Of a stretch of DNA of 64,000 bases, positions 17,998-26,704 are shown one piece after another. A program made the translations under genes and the position numbers. This DNA is from Amycolatopsis albispora (GTDB lineage: Bacteria > Actinomycetota > Actinomycetes > Mycobacteriales > Pseudonocardiaceae). The first letter of the stretch is position 1; each line of letters opens with the position of its first letter. The notes below the pieces were generated by a model that was not told the origin of the DNA, ran no database searches, and was given only the letters and a program-made list of their open reading frames with translations. The stretch covers positions 1,798,001-1,862,000 of the forward strand of contig NZ_CP015163.1 of NCBI RefSeq assembly GCF_003312875.1. The letters run 5' to 3'.

Positions 17998-19389
17998 TCA
18001 GGCGCCCTGGTCGGCCCACCAGCGGCGGCCCGCTTCGGGCAGGGTGTCGATCGGGTCGTAGTAGGGGTACCGGCGCTGCAAGGCTTCCGCGTCGTCGAGT
18101 TCGATGCCGGTGCGGTAGTTCTTGGTCCAGTACGAGATGCCCTTCTCGCGGTCGTAGTCGGCGAGCTGGTGCACCCAGCGCTTCCCGACGTAGGGCACGT
18201 CGCAGACGATGCGCGGGGTGGCGTAGCCGGGCAGGTAACCCATGATCGCGTGCTGCAGTTCCTGCGCCTGCGCCACGGAAACCCGCCAGTGCTCGGCGTT
18301 CGGGATCATGTCGCACATGTAGAAGTAGTACGGCAGGATGTTCGCCTCGCCCTGCAGCGCGAAGCACAGGTCGAGCAGCTGCGCCGGGGTCGCGTTGACC
18401 CCGCGCATCAGCACGCCCTGGTTGCGCACGTCCCGCACGCCGACGTCCAGCGCGGTGCGCGCGGCCTCGGCGACCAGCGGGGTGACCGACTGCGCGTGGT
18501 TGACGTGCGTGTGGATGGCCAGGTTGACCCCGCGCCGCTGCGCGGTCAGCGCCACGCGCTGCAGCCCTTCGACCACCTTCGGCGCGAGCCAGTGCTGCGG
18601 CAGCGCGGCCAGCGCCTTGGTGGCCAGCCGCACATCTCGCACCGTCTCGATGTCGAGCACGCGCATCAGGAACGACTCCAGCTGGTGCCACGGCACGTTC
18701 GCCACGTCACCGCCGGAGACCACCACGTCCCGCACCCCGGGGGTCCGCTTGAGGTAGTCGATCATCGCGTCCTGCCGGTCCACCGGCTTGAGCGTGAGCT
18801 TGTGCTTGTCGACCTGCTCGGTGGAGTTGCCGACCAGGTCCATCCGGGTGCAGTGGCCGCAGTACTGGGGGCAGGTGGACAGCAGCTCGGCGAGCACCTT
18901 GGTCGGGTAGCGGTGGGTCAGCCCCTCGACCACCCACATCTCGGCCTCGTGCAGCGAGTCGCGCTCGGAATGCGGGTGCGACGGCCAGACCGGGTGCCGG
19001 TCGCTGCGCACCGGGAGCATGTAGCGCCGGATCGGGTCGGCGTAGAAGGCCTCGGTGAACTTGGCCGGGTCCACCCCGGCGTGCGGGGCCATGGTGTTGA
19101 GCATCTGCGGTGGCAGCAGCATCGACATGGTGGCCATCTCGCGCTGGTCGGCCAGCAGGTCCTCGTAGAACCGGTCCTCGAGCAGGTCGCCCATCAGCAG
19201 CCGCAGCTGCTTGACGTTGCGCACGCACTTGACCCGCTGCCACTGCGGGTCGCGCCATTCGGCGTCGGTCACGTCCCGCCAGCCGGGGAAGCGCCGCCAA
19301 TCCGGCTCGACCAGCTCCTCGCGGGCGTAGGCGTAGGGCTGCTCGACAGCTGCATCGGCGGGGGCGACAGGTTCCTGGGTCGCAGTCAC
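17998..19389 (-). CDS. kamA: Lysine 2,3-aminomutase family radical SAM enzyme
   Basis: A 463-residue radical SAM, PLP-dependent aminomutase. The cluster-binding CxxxCxxC is at Cys173, Cys177 and Cys180 (CPQYCGHC). Asp360 (MCDMIPN) and Asp397 (VCDVP) match the two aspartates that hold the epsilon-amino group in clostridial lysine 2,3-aminomutase, and Lys403 fits the PLP lysine. This favours L-lysine to L-beta-lysine over glutamate as substrate. GTG 19389 has GAGGAG upstream. It converges on the biosynthetic operon and is separated by a terminator, so it may be housekeeping (beta-lysine as solute) or may supply beta-lysine to the peptide. No A domain here has a recognisable lysine code. No acetyltransferase partner is next to it. 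Confidence 0.87.
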   Translation of the reverse strand: MTATQEPVAPADAAVEQPYAYAREELVEPDWRRFPGWRDVTDAEWRDPQWQRVKCVRNVKQLRLLMGDLLEDRFYEDLLADQREMATMSMLLPPQMLNTMAPHAGVDPAKFTEAFYADPIRRYMLPVRSDRHPVWPSHPHSERDSLHEAEMWVVEGLTHRYPTKVLAELLSTCPQYCGHCTRMDLVGNSTEQVDKHKLTLKPVDRQDAMIDYLKRTPGVRDVVVSGGDVANVPWHQLESFLMRVLDIETVRDVRLATKALAALPQHWLAPKVVEGLQRVALTAQRRGVNLAIHTHVNHAQSVTPLVAEAARTALDVGVRDVRNQGVLMRGVNATPAQLLDLCFALQGEANILPYYFYMCDMIPNAEHWRVSVAQAQELQHAIMGYLPGYATPRIVCDVPYVGKRWVHQLADYDREKGISYWTKNYRTGIELDDAEALQRRYPYYDPIDTLPEAGRRWWADQGA

Positions 19390-19521
19390 TTGTACTCCTC
19401 GTCGTCGGGAACGCGTTAAATTATCCTGTCACATCATCAATCGAACGTAAAATCTTCTGCCGCTGCGTTAGTGCTTGCCTGCGTGTTCACCTGGTCGGAG
19501 CACCGGGCAGACTTGCTGTCC
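19390..19521. promoter_or_regulatory. Divergent promoter region of kamA and the amidohydrolase gene
   Basis: A 132-bp gap between two divergent genes. The part from about 19415 to 19460 is clearly AT-richer than its surroundings (it includes TTAAATTATCC and CGTAAAATC), as expected for the promoter of the leftward gene. No clear -35/-10 pair or palindrome could be fixed by eye. Confidence 0.4.
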
Positions 19522-21126
19522 GTGACGGAAAGCAGCACGACGCTCCTGCTCGGCGGACGGATCCACACGCCGGGCTCACCCGACGCCACCGCGATGGCGG
19601 TGACCGGCGGCACCGTGGTCTGGGTCGGCCAGGACGGCCCCGGCCGCGCGCTGCACCCCGGCGCCGAGGTGGTGCCGCTGGACGGCGCCTTCGTCGCCCC
19701 CGCCTTCGTCGACGCGCACGTGCACAGCACCGCCACCGGCCTGCACTTCGACGGCCTCGACCTGAGCGCCGTCCACGACGCCGGCGAGCTGCTCGCCGCG
19801 GTCCGCGACGCGGTGCGGCCGGGTGAGGTGCTCATCGCGCACGGCTGGGACGAGTCGGACTGGGTGAACCCGCGGCTGCCGAGCCGGGCCGAACTGGACG
19901 AGGCCGCCGGGGGCGCCCCGGTCTACCTCAGCCGGGTCGACGTGCACTCCGCGCTGGTCTCCAGCGCGCTGATCGACCTGGTGCCCGCGGCGAAGGAGGC
20001 CGACGGCTGGTCCGACGCCGGGCCGCTGACCCGCGCCGCGCACCACCACGCCCGCCAGGCCATGCGCGACAACATCACCGGCGAACAGCGCCGCCGCGCC
20101 CAGGAGGCGTTCCTGCGTGCCGCCGCCGCCCGCGGCATCGTCAGCGTGCACGAGTGCGCGGGCCCGGACATCTCCGGCGAACAGGACCTCGCCGACCTGC
20201 TCGCGCTCGCGGCCGACCCCGGACTGCCGGAGGTGGTCGGTTACTGGGGTGAACCGGGCGCGGTCGAGACCGCCACCCGCCTCGGCGCCCGCGGCCTGGC
20301 CGGGGACCTGTTCGTAGACGGCGCACTGGGCTCGCGCACCGCCGCCCTGCACGAGCCGTACGCCGACGACCCCGGCCGCGGCACGCTCTACCAGGACGCC
20401 GACAGCATCGCCGCGCACCTGGTCACCGCCACCGAAGCCGGGCTGCAGGCCGGTTTCCACGTGATCGGTGACGCGGGCGCCGCCGAGGTGGTGCGCGGCT
20501 TCGAGCTGGCCGAGCAGCGGGTCGGCCACCGCGCGCTCGCCGCCCGCAGGCACCGCCTGGAGCACCTGGAGATGGTCACCACCGAGCAGGCCGCCGCGCT
20601 CGCGAGCTGGGGTGTCGCCGCCTCGGTCCAGCCGCTGTTCGACGCCTACTGGGGCGGTGAGCACGGCATGTACTCCCAGCGACTCGGCGAACGGGCCGCC
20701 GCGCTCAACCCGTTCGCCATGCTCGCCGCGCAGGGGGTGCCGCTGGCGTTCGGCTCGGACTGCCCGGTCACCGCGGTGGACCCGTGGTCGGCGGTCCGCG
20801 CGGCCGTGCACCACCGCACCCCCGGCTCGGGGCTGTCGGCACGCGCGGCGTTCAACGCCCACACGCGCGGCGGTCACCGCGCGGCTGGGGTCGCCGACGG
20901 GGTCACCGGCACACTGCAGCCGGGCGCGCCCGCGCACTACGCGATCTGGGAGGCGGGCGAGCTGGTCGCCCCCGCGTCCGACTCCCGCGTGCAGCGCTGG
21001 TCCACCGACCCGCGGTCCGGCGTGCCCTCGCTGCCGTCACTGGAGCCGGAGGCGGCACTTCCCCGTTGCCTGCGGACCGTCCACGCGGGACGGATCATCT
21101 ACGACGACTTCACCTCGCGTGCCTAA
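19522..21126 (+). CDS. Amidohydrolase family protein (YtcJ/amidohydrolase-3 type)
   Basis: A 534-residue metal-dependent hydrolase. It has the beta-sandwich start LLLGGRIHTPG, the metal motif VDAHVHS, later GFHVIGD and HRLEHLEM, and FGSDCPV near the C-terminal end, as in the YtcJ group that hydrolyses amides or formamides of unknown nature. GTG 19522 gives the best start (VTESSTTLLLGGRI); an in-frame ATG at 19471 would add 17 residues unlike the family. No good ribosome site is seen, so a leaderless transcript is possible. The next gene starts 4 nt after its stop, so it is co-transcribed with lnt and ppm1. Confidence 0.85.
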   Translation: MTESSTTLLLGGRIHTPGSPDATAMAVTGGTVVWVGQDGPGRALHPGAEVVPLDGAFVAPAFVDAHVHSTATGLHFDGLDLSAVHDAGELLAAVRDAVRPGEVLIAHGWDESDWVNPRLPSRAELDEAAGGAPVYLSRVDVHSALVSSALIDLVPAAKEADGWSDAGPLTRAAHHHARQAMRDNITGEQRRRAQEAFLRAAAARGIVSVHECAGPDISGEQDLADLLALAADPGLPEVVGYWGEPGAVETATRLGARGLAGDLFVDGALGSRTAALHEPYADDPGRGTLYQDADSIAAHLVTATEAGLQAGFHVIGDAGAAEVVRGFELAEQRVGHRALAARRHRLEHLEMVTTEQAAALASWGVAASVQPLFDAYWGGEHGMYSQRLGERAAALNPFAMLAAQGVPLAFGSDCPVTAVDPWSAVRAAVHHRTPGSGLSARAAFNAHTRGGHRAAGVADGVTGTLQPGAPAHYAIWEAGELVAPASDSRVQRWSTDPRSGVPSLPSLEPEAALPRCLRTVHAGRIIYDDFTSRA

Positions 21127-21130
21127 GGTC

Positions 21131-22723
21131 ATGGCCGTGACCGCTACCGCCGCCGAGCCGGCGTCCGGCGAGGCACGCCGTGCGTGGCGGCCCTGGCTGC
21201 TGCGCCTGCTCGGCGCCGCCGCGTCCGGGGTGCTGCTCTACCTCAGCTTCGCGCCGCGCCCGCTGTGGTGGCTGGCGCCGCTGGCCTTCGCGGGCTGGGC
21301 GCTGGTCGCGCACGGCCGCCGCTTCTGGGGCGGGTTCGGCTACGGCTTCGTGTTCGGCCTCGGCTGGTTCACCCCGCTGTTCCGGTGGCTCAACGACTTC
21401 CTCGGCGCCGAGTTCGGCCTGCTGCCGTGGCTGGGGGTGTCCGCGGCGCTGGCCGCCTTCATCGGCCTGTGCGGCGGGCTGAACACCTGGGTGGCCCGGC
21501 TGCCGGGCGCGCCGGTGTGGATGGCGCTGGTGGTGGTCGCCATCGAGCTGCCGCGCTCGGTGTGGCCGCTGGGCGGGTTCGCCTGGGGCCGCGTCGGGTT
21601 CACCCAGCCCGAAGGCGCCTACCTGTCGCTGGCCTCGATCGGCGGGGCGCCACTGGTCGGCTTCGCGGTGGTGGTCACCGGGTTCGGCCTCGCCGCGCTC
21701 GTCCGGGCCCGCCGCCGCGGTGCGGTGCTGACCGCCGCCGTGGCCGCGGTGCTGCCGTTGGTCGCCGGGCTGGCGGTGTGGCCGTCGATCGGCACCGAAG
21801 CACAGCAGGGCACGCTGACCGTGGCCATCGTGCAGGGCAACGCGCCCGACGTCGGCCTGGCACTGCTGGGCCGCCGCGACGAACTGCGGGAGAACCACCT
21901 CGTGCAGAGCGAGCGCCTGCTCGCCGACATCCACGCAGGCCGCGTGCCCCAGCCCGACCTGGTGGTCTGGCCCGAAACCGCGACCGACGTCGTCGAAGGC
22001 CGCCGCGACCCCGAACTGGACCGGCTCTCCCGCGAGTTCGGCGTCCCGATGCTCATCGGCGCCATCCACCGCGACACCAACGGCAACGCGCAGAACTCGA
22101 TGATCGTCTGGGATCCGGAGACCGGCCCAGGGGAGCGGTACTCGAAGCAGCAGCTGGTGCCCTTCGGCGAGTACGTGCCCGCCCGCGACCTCGCCCGGCT
22201 GGTCACCCCGTTCGTCGACGACACCGGCGACATGCTGCCCGGCTCCGGCGAGCCGCCCGCGCTGCACAGCCGCGGCCTCGTCTTCGGCGCGACCATCTGC
22301 TACGAGGTGGCCTTCGACTACCCGGCCCGCGACGCCACGCTCGCCGGGGCGGAGGTGCTGTTCACCCCGACCAACAACGCCTGGTACGGGGTGAGCGAGA
22401 TGAGCTACCAGCAGCTGGCGATGTCGCGGTTGCGTGCCGTGGAACACGGTCGGGCGGTTGTGGTGCCCGCCACCAGCGGGGTGAGCGCTATCGTCGCACC
22501 CGACGGCAGCGTTACGCGCCCGACCAGCCTGTTCACCGCGGCCTCGCTGGTCGAAAGCGTGCCGCTGCGGCAGCAGACTACGCTGTCGGATCAACTCGGG
22601 GCGTGGACGGACGTCGGCGTGACCGGGCTGGCGGTGGCAGGGGTGCTGGCCGGCGGCATCGTCCGGATACGAACCCGGCGGGGCTCACCGCCGAGGGCAA
22701 GCGAACACACGATGGAGGACTAG
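21131..22723 (+). CDS. lnt: Apolipoprotein N-acyltransferase
   Basis: A 530-residue membrane enzyme that puts the third acyl chain on the N-terminal cysteine of lipoproteins. Several transmembrane helices (about residues 20-215) are followed by a nitrilase-type domain. The catalytic triad is visible: Glu in VWPETA, Lys in YSKQQLVPFGEY and Cys in ICYEVAF. ATG 21131 lies 4 nt after the amidohydrolase stop. The gene is followed after 3 nt by the mannose-phosphate synthase gene. In mycobacteria these two activities are fused or interacting (Ppm1), so the pairing is expected. It works at the outer face of the cytoplasmic membrane. Confidence 0.93.
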   Translation: MAVTATAAEPASGEARRAWRPWLLRLLGAAASGVLLYLSFAPRPLWWLAPLAFAGWALVAHGRRFWGGFGYGFVFGLGWFTPLFRWLNDFLGAEFGLLPWLGVSAALAAFIGLCGGLNTWVARLPGAPVWMALVVVAIELPRSVWPLGGFAWGRVGFTQPEGAYLSLASIGGAPLVGFAVVVTGFGLAALVRARRRGAVLTAAVAAVLPLVAGLAVWPSIGTEAQQGTLTVAIVQGNAPDVGLALLGRRDELRENHLVQSERLLADIHAGRVPQPDLVVWPETATDVVEGRRDPELDRLSREFGVPMLIGAIHRDTNGNAQNSMIVWDPETGPGERYSKQQLVPFGEYVPARDLARLVTPFVDDTGDMLPGSGEPPALHSRGLVFGATICYEVAFDYPARDATLAGAEVLFTPTNNAWYGVSEMSYQQLAMSRLRAVEHGRAVVVPATSGVSAIVAPDGSVTRPTSLFTAASLVESVPLRQQTTLSDQLGAWTDVGVTGLAVAGVLAGGIVRIRTRRGSPPRASEHTMED

Positions 22724-22726
22724 CGG

Positions 22727-23500
22727 ATGGCGCAGGCGCCGCGGGGGGCACAACCGATCGAGCCGGTGCTGGTGGTGATCCCGACCTACAACGAGCGGGA
22801 GAACCTCACGCCCATCCTGACCCGGTTGCACGAGGCCTTGCCCGAGGTACACGCGCTGGTCGTCGACGACGGCAGCCCCGACGGCACCGGTGAGCTGGCC
22901 GACGAGCTGGCCGCGAAGGACGACCGGGTGCACGTCATGCACCGGACCGAGAAGGCCGGGCTGGGCGCCGCGTACGTCGCCGGTTTCGGATGGGGCCTGG
23001 AGCGCGACTACAACACCATCGTGGAGATGGACGCCGACGGCTCGCACGCGCCCGAGGACCTCCCGCGGGTGCTCGAAGCGCTGAAGGACGCCGACTTGGT
23101 GCTCGGCTCGCGGTACGTGCCCGGCGGCAGCGTGGTCAACTGGCCGTTCCGTCGCCAGCTGCTGTCGAAGCTGGCCAACGTCTACGCCGGGATCTGCCTC
23201 GGCGCCGGGATCAAGGACATCACCGCCGGGTTCCGCGCCTACCGCCGCGAGGTGCTGCAGAAGCTGCCGCTGGACGACATCGCCTCGGCCGGGTACTGCT
23301 TCCAGATCGACCTGGCCTGGCGCACCGCCGAGCAGGGCTTCACCGTGACCGAGGTGCCGATCACCTTCACCGAGCGCGAGATCGGCGACTCGAAGATGAG
23401 CAGCTCGATCGTGTTCGAGGCGATCCTGCGCGTCGGCGTCTGGGGCGCGAAGCACCGCTGGCAGCAGGTCCGCGGGCTGTTCGGCCGCAAGCGCGCCTGA
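22727..23500 (+). CDS. ppm1: Polyprenol-phosphate mannose synthase (GT2)
   Basis: A 257-residue family 2 glycosyltransferase that makes polyprenyl-phosphate-mannose, the donor for lipoglycan and protein O-mannosylation. Features are [22 protein letters not shown], the metal motif [14 protein letters not shown] and GSRYVPGG, which together identify the dolichyl-phosphate-mannose synthase subgroup. There are no membrane helices, so its membrane partner would be Lnt, encoded just upstream. ATG 22727 comes 3 nt after the lnt stop, with GGAGG upstream inside the lnt 3' end. Confidence 0.94.
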   Translation: MAQAPRGAQPIEPVLVVIPTYNERENLTPILTRLHEALPEVHALVVDDGSPDGTGELADELAAKDDRVHVMHRTEKAGLGAAYVAGFGWGLERDYNTIVEMDADGSHAPEDLPRVLEALKDADLVLGSRYVPGGSVVNWPFRRQLLSKLANVYAGICLGAGIKDITAGFRAYRREVLQKLPLDDIASAGYCFQIDLAWRTAEQGFTVTEVPITFTEREIGDSKMSSSIVFEAILRVGVWGAKHRWQQVRGLFGRKRA

Positions 23501-23506
23501 CGCGCC

Positions 23507-23538
23507 AGGTGCCCGCCCGCGGCCGCGGACGGGCACTT
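23507..23538. terminator. Hairpin terminator between convergent genes
   Basis: AGGTGCCCG (23507-23515) pairs with CGGGCACTT (23530-23538) with one G-T pair. After a one-base mismatch the stem continues into the GC-only centre. It lies between the ends of ppm1 and the leftward repeat-protein gene. Confidence 0.75.
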
Positions 23539-23549
23539 GGACCTCGGCG

Positions 23550-24464
23550 TCAGCCGAAGTTGCCGGTCGCCACGGCCTGCCACTGGTTCGCGCAGCCCGG
23601 GCCGCACGTCCAGGACAGGCGCGGGTCGCCGGTCACCGAACCGCTGCCGTTCAACCTCCACGTCGCGACTTCACCCGTGGTGGCGTTGTGCCAGGCCACG
23701 TCGTTCTTGAAGTCGTTGTCGAAATCGTTGACGGCGACGATCTTCCACTGCGCCGCGCAGGCCGGCCCGCAGGTCCACGACAGCTTCAGGTCGCCGGTCA
23801 CGGTCTGCTTGCCGTTGGTGAGCCAGGCCGAGACCTCACCGCTGGTGGCGTTGTGCCACAGCAGGTCGTCGAGGTGGTCCTCGTTGAGGTCACCGGCCCC
23901 GGTCACCCGCCACTGGTTCGCGCAGCCGGGCCCGCACGTCCACGACAGCTCCGGACTGCCGGTCACGTGCCCCTTGCCGTCGAGCAGCCACGTGCCCACC
24001 ACGCCGGTGGTCGCGTTGTGCCAGACCACATCGGACTTGTTGTCGGCGTTGAAGTCGCCGATGGCCACGGCCCGCCACTGGTTCGCACAGCCCGGCCCGC
24101 ACTTCCAGTCCAGTGGCAGCGCGGTGGTGACGTTGCCCTTGCCGTCCAGGATCCACGCGGACAGCTCACCGGTGGTGGCGTTGTGCCAGAGCACGTCGGA
24201 GGTGAAGTCGTGGTTGAAGTCACCCCCGCCGACCACCCGCCACTGGGCCGCGCACTCCGGCCCGCAGGTCCACGACAGCCTCCTGTCGCCGACCACGGTG
24301 CCGTGCCCGTCGGTGAGCCAGGCGCTCAGCTCACCACTGGCCGGGTTGTGCCACAGCAGGTCCGCGTTGCCCGCGGCCGCCTGTGCGGGCGCGGCGGACA
24401 AGACCAGCGCCGCGGCGGCCGCGCAGACCGCCGCGAGCGCGGCACCGATTCTCGTTCCTGACAT
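23550..24464 (-). CDS. Secreted five-repeat WHN/CGP protein (FG-GAP/VCBS-like)
   Basis: A 304-residue protein with a clear signal peptide (hydrophobic residues 8-24, cleavage likely after AQA). It is then built almost wholly of five tandem repeats of about 54 residues. Each repeat has D(L/V)xWHN near its start, a TGExxxWxLxG strand, SWTCGPxCAxQW with two cysteines three residues apart, and GDFNxD, a calcium-loop-like end. The layout resembles FG-GAP/VCBS blades, so a beta-propeller or ligand-binding surface protein is likely. ATG 24464 has GGGGAAA upstream and gives the signal peptide; an upstream in-frame start does not. Function is unknown. It is monocistronic. Confidence 0.8.
   Translation of the reverse strand: MSGTRIGAALAAVCAAAAALVLSAAPAQAAAGNADLLWHNPASGELSAWLTDGHGTVVGDRRLSWTCGPECAAQWRVVGGGDFNHDFTSDVLWHNATTGELSAWILDGKGNVTTALPLDWKCGPGCANQWRAVAIGDFNADNKSDVVWHNATTGVVGTWLLDGKGHVTGSPELSWTCGPGCANQWRVTGAGDLNEDHLDDLLWHNATSGEVSAWLTNGKQTVTGDLKLSWTCGPACAAQWKIVAVNDFDNDFKNDVAWHNATTGEVATWRLNGSGSVTGDPRLSWTCGPGCANQWQAVATGNFG
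23553..24362 (-). repeat. Five coding tandem repeats of about 162 bp
   Basis: Five in-frame repeats, each 54 codons, encode the WHN...CGPxC...GDFN units. The DNA copies are similar but not identical, and the last lacks its end. Copies 2, 3 and 5 share CGPGCANQW exactly, while 1 and 4 have CAAQW. This suggests growth by duplication followed by drift. Confidence 0.85.
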
Positions 24465-24573
24465 GTTTTCCCCCTGCTGGCTCTCGATCCCTGTGCGTGC
24501 CTGGCCGGCACGCAGGTTCGAGGATCGTCCGGCGCCGGGGGAGCGGGTATCCCGAGCTTTGGGGGTTGACGCC

Positions 24574-25194
24574 TCAGCCGGTCTTGAGCCCACGGCTGGC
24601 GATCAGCCGCGCGTTGCCTTCGCTGAGCTGGTAGGACAACCCGGCCACCGCGCAGGTGCCGTCGGCCACGCGCTTGGCGATCGTGCTCGAGCGGTCCAGC
24701 AGCAGGTCCACCGTGTAGCGGGTGTGCTCCTCGACCGCCGAATCGGCCTTGGTCATGCCCTCCGGGGCGGCCAGCACGCTGAGCATCACGCGCTCCACCA
24801 CGTCACGGGTGAACCCCGGCGGCCGGGTGCCGGTGGCCATGGCGTTCTGGGCGGCGGCGATCGCGCCGCACGAGTCGTGCCCGAGCACCGCGATCAGCGG
24901 CGCGCCCAGCACCTCCACGCCGTACTCGATGCTGCCGAGCACCTCCGGCCCGAGCACGTGCCCCGCGGTGCGCACCACGAACAGGTCACCGAGGCCGCGG
25001 TCGAAAATGATCTCCGCGGCCAGCCGCGAGTCCGAGCAGCCGAACAGCACCGCGAACGGGTGCTGGGCGGGCGCCAGCGCGGCGCGGTAGTCGGCGTCCT
25101 GGTGCGGGTGCTCGCGCTCGCCGCGCACGAAGCGACGGTTGCCGTCGAGCAGCGTGGCCAGGGCTTCATCGGGGGTGAGGGCGTTCTCGGTCAT
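24574..25194 (-). CDS. Beta-carbonic anhydrase
   Basis: A 206-residue beta-class carbonic anhydrase that interconverts CO2 and bicarbonate in the cytoplasm. Zinc ligands are in CSDSR and HDSCGA, and the Asp-Arg pair of CSDSR is intact, so it should be active. The N-terminal LLDGNRRFV is typical. It is 109 nt upstream of the repeat-protein gene on the same strand and faces no obvious partner. Confidence 0.95.
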   Translation of the reverse strand: MTENALTPDEALATLLDGNRRFVRGEREHPHQDADYRAALAPAQHPFAVLFGCSDSRLAAEIIFDRGLGDLFVVRTAGHVLGPEVLGSIEYGVEVLGAPLIAVLGHDSCGAIAAAQNAMATGTRPPGFTRDVVERVMLSVLAAPEGMTKADSAVEEHTRYTVDLLLDRSSTIAKRVADGTCAVAGLSYQLSEGNARLIASRGLKTG

Positions 25195-25277
25195 GCGCTG
25201 GATTCTGCCGCAGGAGCCGGGGGAACCCCTGGTCGGGCGCGGGTGAAGTCACCCACACGGAATCGTCACAGACAGCG

Positions 25278-25312
25278 GAAAGCCCCCGTGACGGGAGGAC
25301 ACGGGGGCTTTC
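25278..25312 (-). terminator. Intrinsic terminator of rbpA
   Basis: A 13-bp stem: GAAAGCCCCCGTG (25278-25290) with its complement at 25300-25312, loop of 9 nt. It lies 28 nt past the rbpA stop; on the minus strand the stem ends in CTTTC, a short U tract. Confidence 0.88.
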
Positions 25313-25339
25313 GGTGGTGGGGGCAGCCAGTTGGCTCGA

Positions 25340-25687
25340 TCAGGCGGAACGGGTGGTCCGGCGACCCTTCAGCTCCTCGAGGCGCTCGTTGAGCAGGTCC
25401 TCCAGTTCCGGGATGGAGCGGCGCTCCAGGAGCATGTCCCAGTGCGTGCGCGGCGGCTTGACCTGCTTCTGCTCGGGCTGGCCGCCGTCGACGATCTCGG
25501 ATTCGCTGCCGTGCAGGCGGCACTCCCACACCGAGGGGATCTCGGCGTCATCGGAGAACGGGACCTCGAACTCGTGCCCCTTCGGGCAGGAGTAGCGCAC
25601 CGCGCGGCGGGGCGCCAGGTCGTGGTTCCGGTCGGTCTCGTAGCTGACGGCTCCCAGCCGGCTTCCTCGGAGTACACGGTCGGCCAT
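25340..25687 (-). CDS. rbpA: RNA polymerase-binding protein RbpA
   Basis: A 115-residue RbpA, the actinobacterial RNA polymerase accessory protein that binds group 1/2 sigma factors and stabilises the open complex. It starts MADRVLRGSRLGAVSYE, has the core domain with CPKGHEF and WECRLHG, and ends with the sigma-interaction segment RTHWDMLLERRSIPELEDLL. It is a single gene between its own terminator and a sigma-R-type promoter. This placement near ppm1 is a conserved actinomycete arrangement. Confidence 0.97.
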   Translation of the reverse strand: MADRVLRGSRLGAVSYETDRNHDLAPRRAVRYSCPKGHEFEVPFSDDAEIPSVWECRLHGSESEIVDGGQPEQKQVKPPRTHWDMLLERRSIPELEDLLNERLEELKGRRTTRSA

Positions 25688-25742
25688 GATGGGGTCCTTT
25701 CAGTCGGCTCCGGGTGGAGCCAGGGCGATGCTCACCCTATGC

Positions 25743-25769
25743 AACGACGGACCGGTCCGCAGGATTCCC
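25743..25769 (-). promoter_or_regulatory. Sigma-R-type promoter of rbpA
   Basis: On the minus strand GGGAAT (25769-25764) is followed by exactly 18 nt and then GTT (25745-25743). This matches the oxidative-stress sigma-R consensus GGAAT-N18-GTT. The start codon of rbpA is 55 nt downstream of the GTT. In Streptomyces coelicolor rbpA is known to be under sigma-R control, which supports the call. Confidence 0.85.
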
Positions 25770-25865
25770 GGACTGGCATGTCGTCGCTCACGATGAGGTG
25801 CGTCACCCGTCGTCAACGGCTTACCTACAAGGGAGTCGTCCAGCGCGCCGATGTGACGCGCATTC

Positions 25866-25910
25866 GGCCTTCTTTCTGGGGGAATCCCCCGATTGGGCTA
25901 GATGAAGGCC
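25866..25910 (-). terminator. Nested hairpin after the thymidine kinase gene
   Basis: GGCCTTC (25866-25872) pairs with GAAGGCC (25904-25910), and a second small hairpin GGGGG-AAT-CCCCC sits inside (25878-25890). It begins 3 nt past the kinase stop, so it is probably its terminator, though it lacks a strong U tract. Confidence 0.6.
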
Positions 25911-25912
25911 AT

Positions 25913-26677
25913 TCAGGTCAACCGTAGCTGACCCTGCTCTCCCGACTGGGGGCCCAGTTCCCCGCGGCGGAAGTGGCGGCGGCACAATACTTGGTAACGC
26001 ACAGTGATCGCGTCGGGATGATCGTGTGCCGAGGGTGAATTTTCAACTTTCGGCTGATCGGTATCCGCGACAAAAACGGTGTCACCCGCCCGCAGCACCT
26101 CACCGTCGGCCACCCGCGCGTTGAACCGCCCCGGCAGCCCGCACCAGCACAGCACCTCCACCTGCACCGGCTGCAGCTCGTCGGCCAGCTCGAACAACCG
26201 CCGCGCCCCCGGGAACAGCATGCTCCGGAAGTCCGTGGCGATGCCGAAGCAGTACACGTCCAGCTGCGCGTCGTCGGCCAGCTCGGCGAGCTGCTCCACC
26301 TGCTCGGGGGAGAGGAACTGGGCCTCGTCCACGATCAGGTAGTCCACGTGCTGCCCCCGCGCCCACCGGTCCCGCACCAGCAACCGCAGATCGGTGCCCT
26401 CACCGACCTCCACCGCCTGCCGGGTGATCCCGATCCGGCTGCTGATCTGCGGCGCCCCCGACCGGTCGTGCCGCACCAGCAGCACCCCGCGCCGACCCTG
26501 CCGCGCGTGGTTGTGGTCGATCTGCAGCGCCAGCGTGGACTTGCCGCAGTCCATCGGCCCGTAGCAGAACTTCAGCTTCCCCACGGCCGGGGTACCGCGG
26601 CGGAACCCGGCCACCGGCACCGACGACAGCGCGTCGGTCGGGTCGGGCACGGGCACCGGCGTTGATGACACAGTCAC
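25913..26677 (-). CDS. tdk: Thymidine kinase
   Basis: A 254-residue type II thymidine kinase that phosphorylates thymidine with ATP for salvage. It has Walker A GPMDCGKST, IVDEAQFL, CFGIATDF and the lasso region starting VLCWCGLPGRFNARV, whose CxC and a later Cys belong to the zinc site. The first 30 residues are an unconserved extension. GTG 26677 is the chosen start; no strong ribosome site is seen. It follows the UMF1 permease gene by 27 nt on the same strand and is probably co-transcribed. Confidence 0.92.
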   Translation of the reverse strand: MTVSSTPVPVPDPTDALSSVPVAGFRRGTPAVGKLKFCYGPMDCGKSTLALQIDHNHARQGRRGVLLVRHDRSGAPQISSRIGITRQAVEVGEGTDLRLLVRDRWARGQHVDYLIVDEAQFLSPEQVEQLAELADDAQLDVYCFGIATDFRSMLFPGARRLFELADELQPVQVEVLCWCGLPGRFNARVADGEVLRAGDTVFVADTDQPKVENSPSAHDHPDAITVRYQVLCRRHFRRGELGPQSGEQGQLRLT

Positions 26678-26704
26678 AAAATTCGACCCTATCGGTCGCG
26701 GTGA

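Noticed and set aside
23550..24365. Noncoding satellite or CRISPR-like array
   Set aside because: The 162-bp repeats keep reading frame, encode conserved residues and follow a signal peptide, so they are protein repeats. No CRISPR array is seen anywhere in the window.
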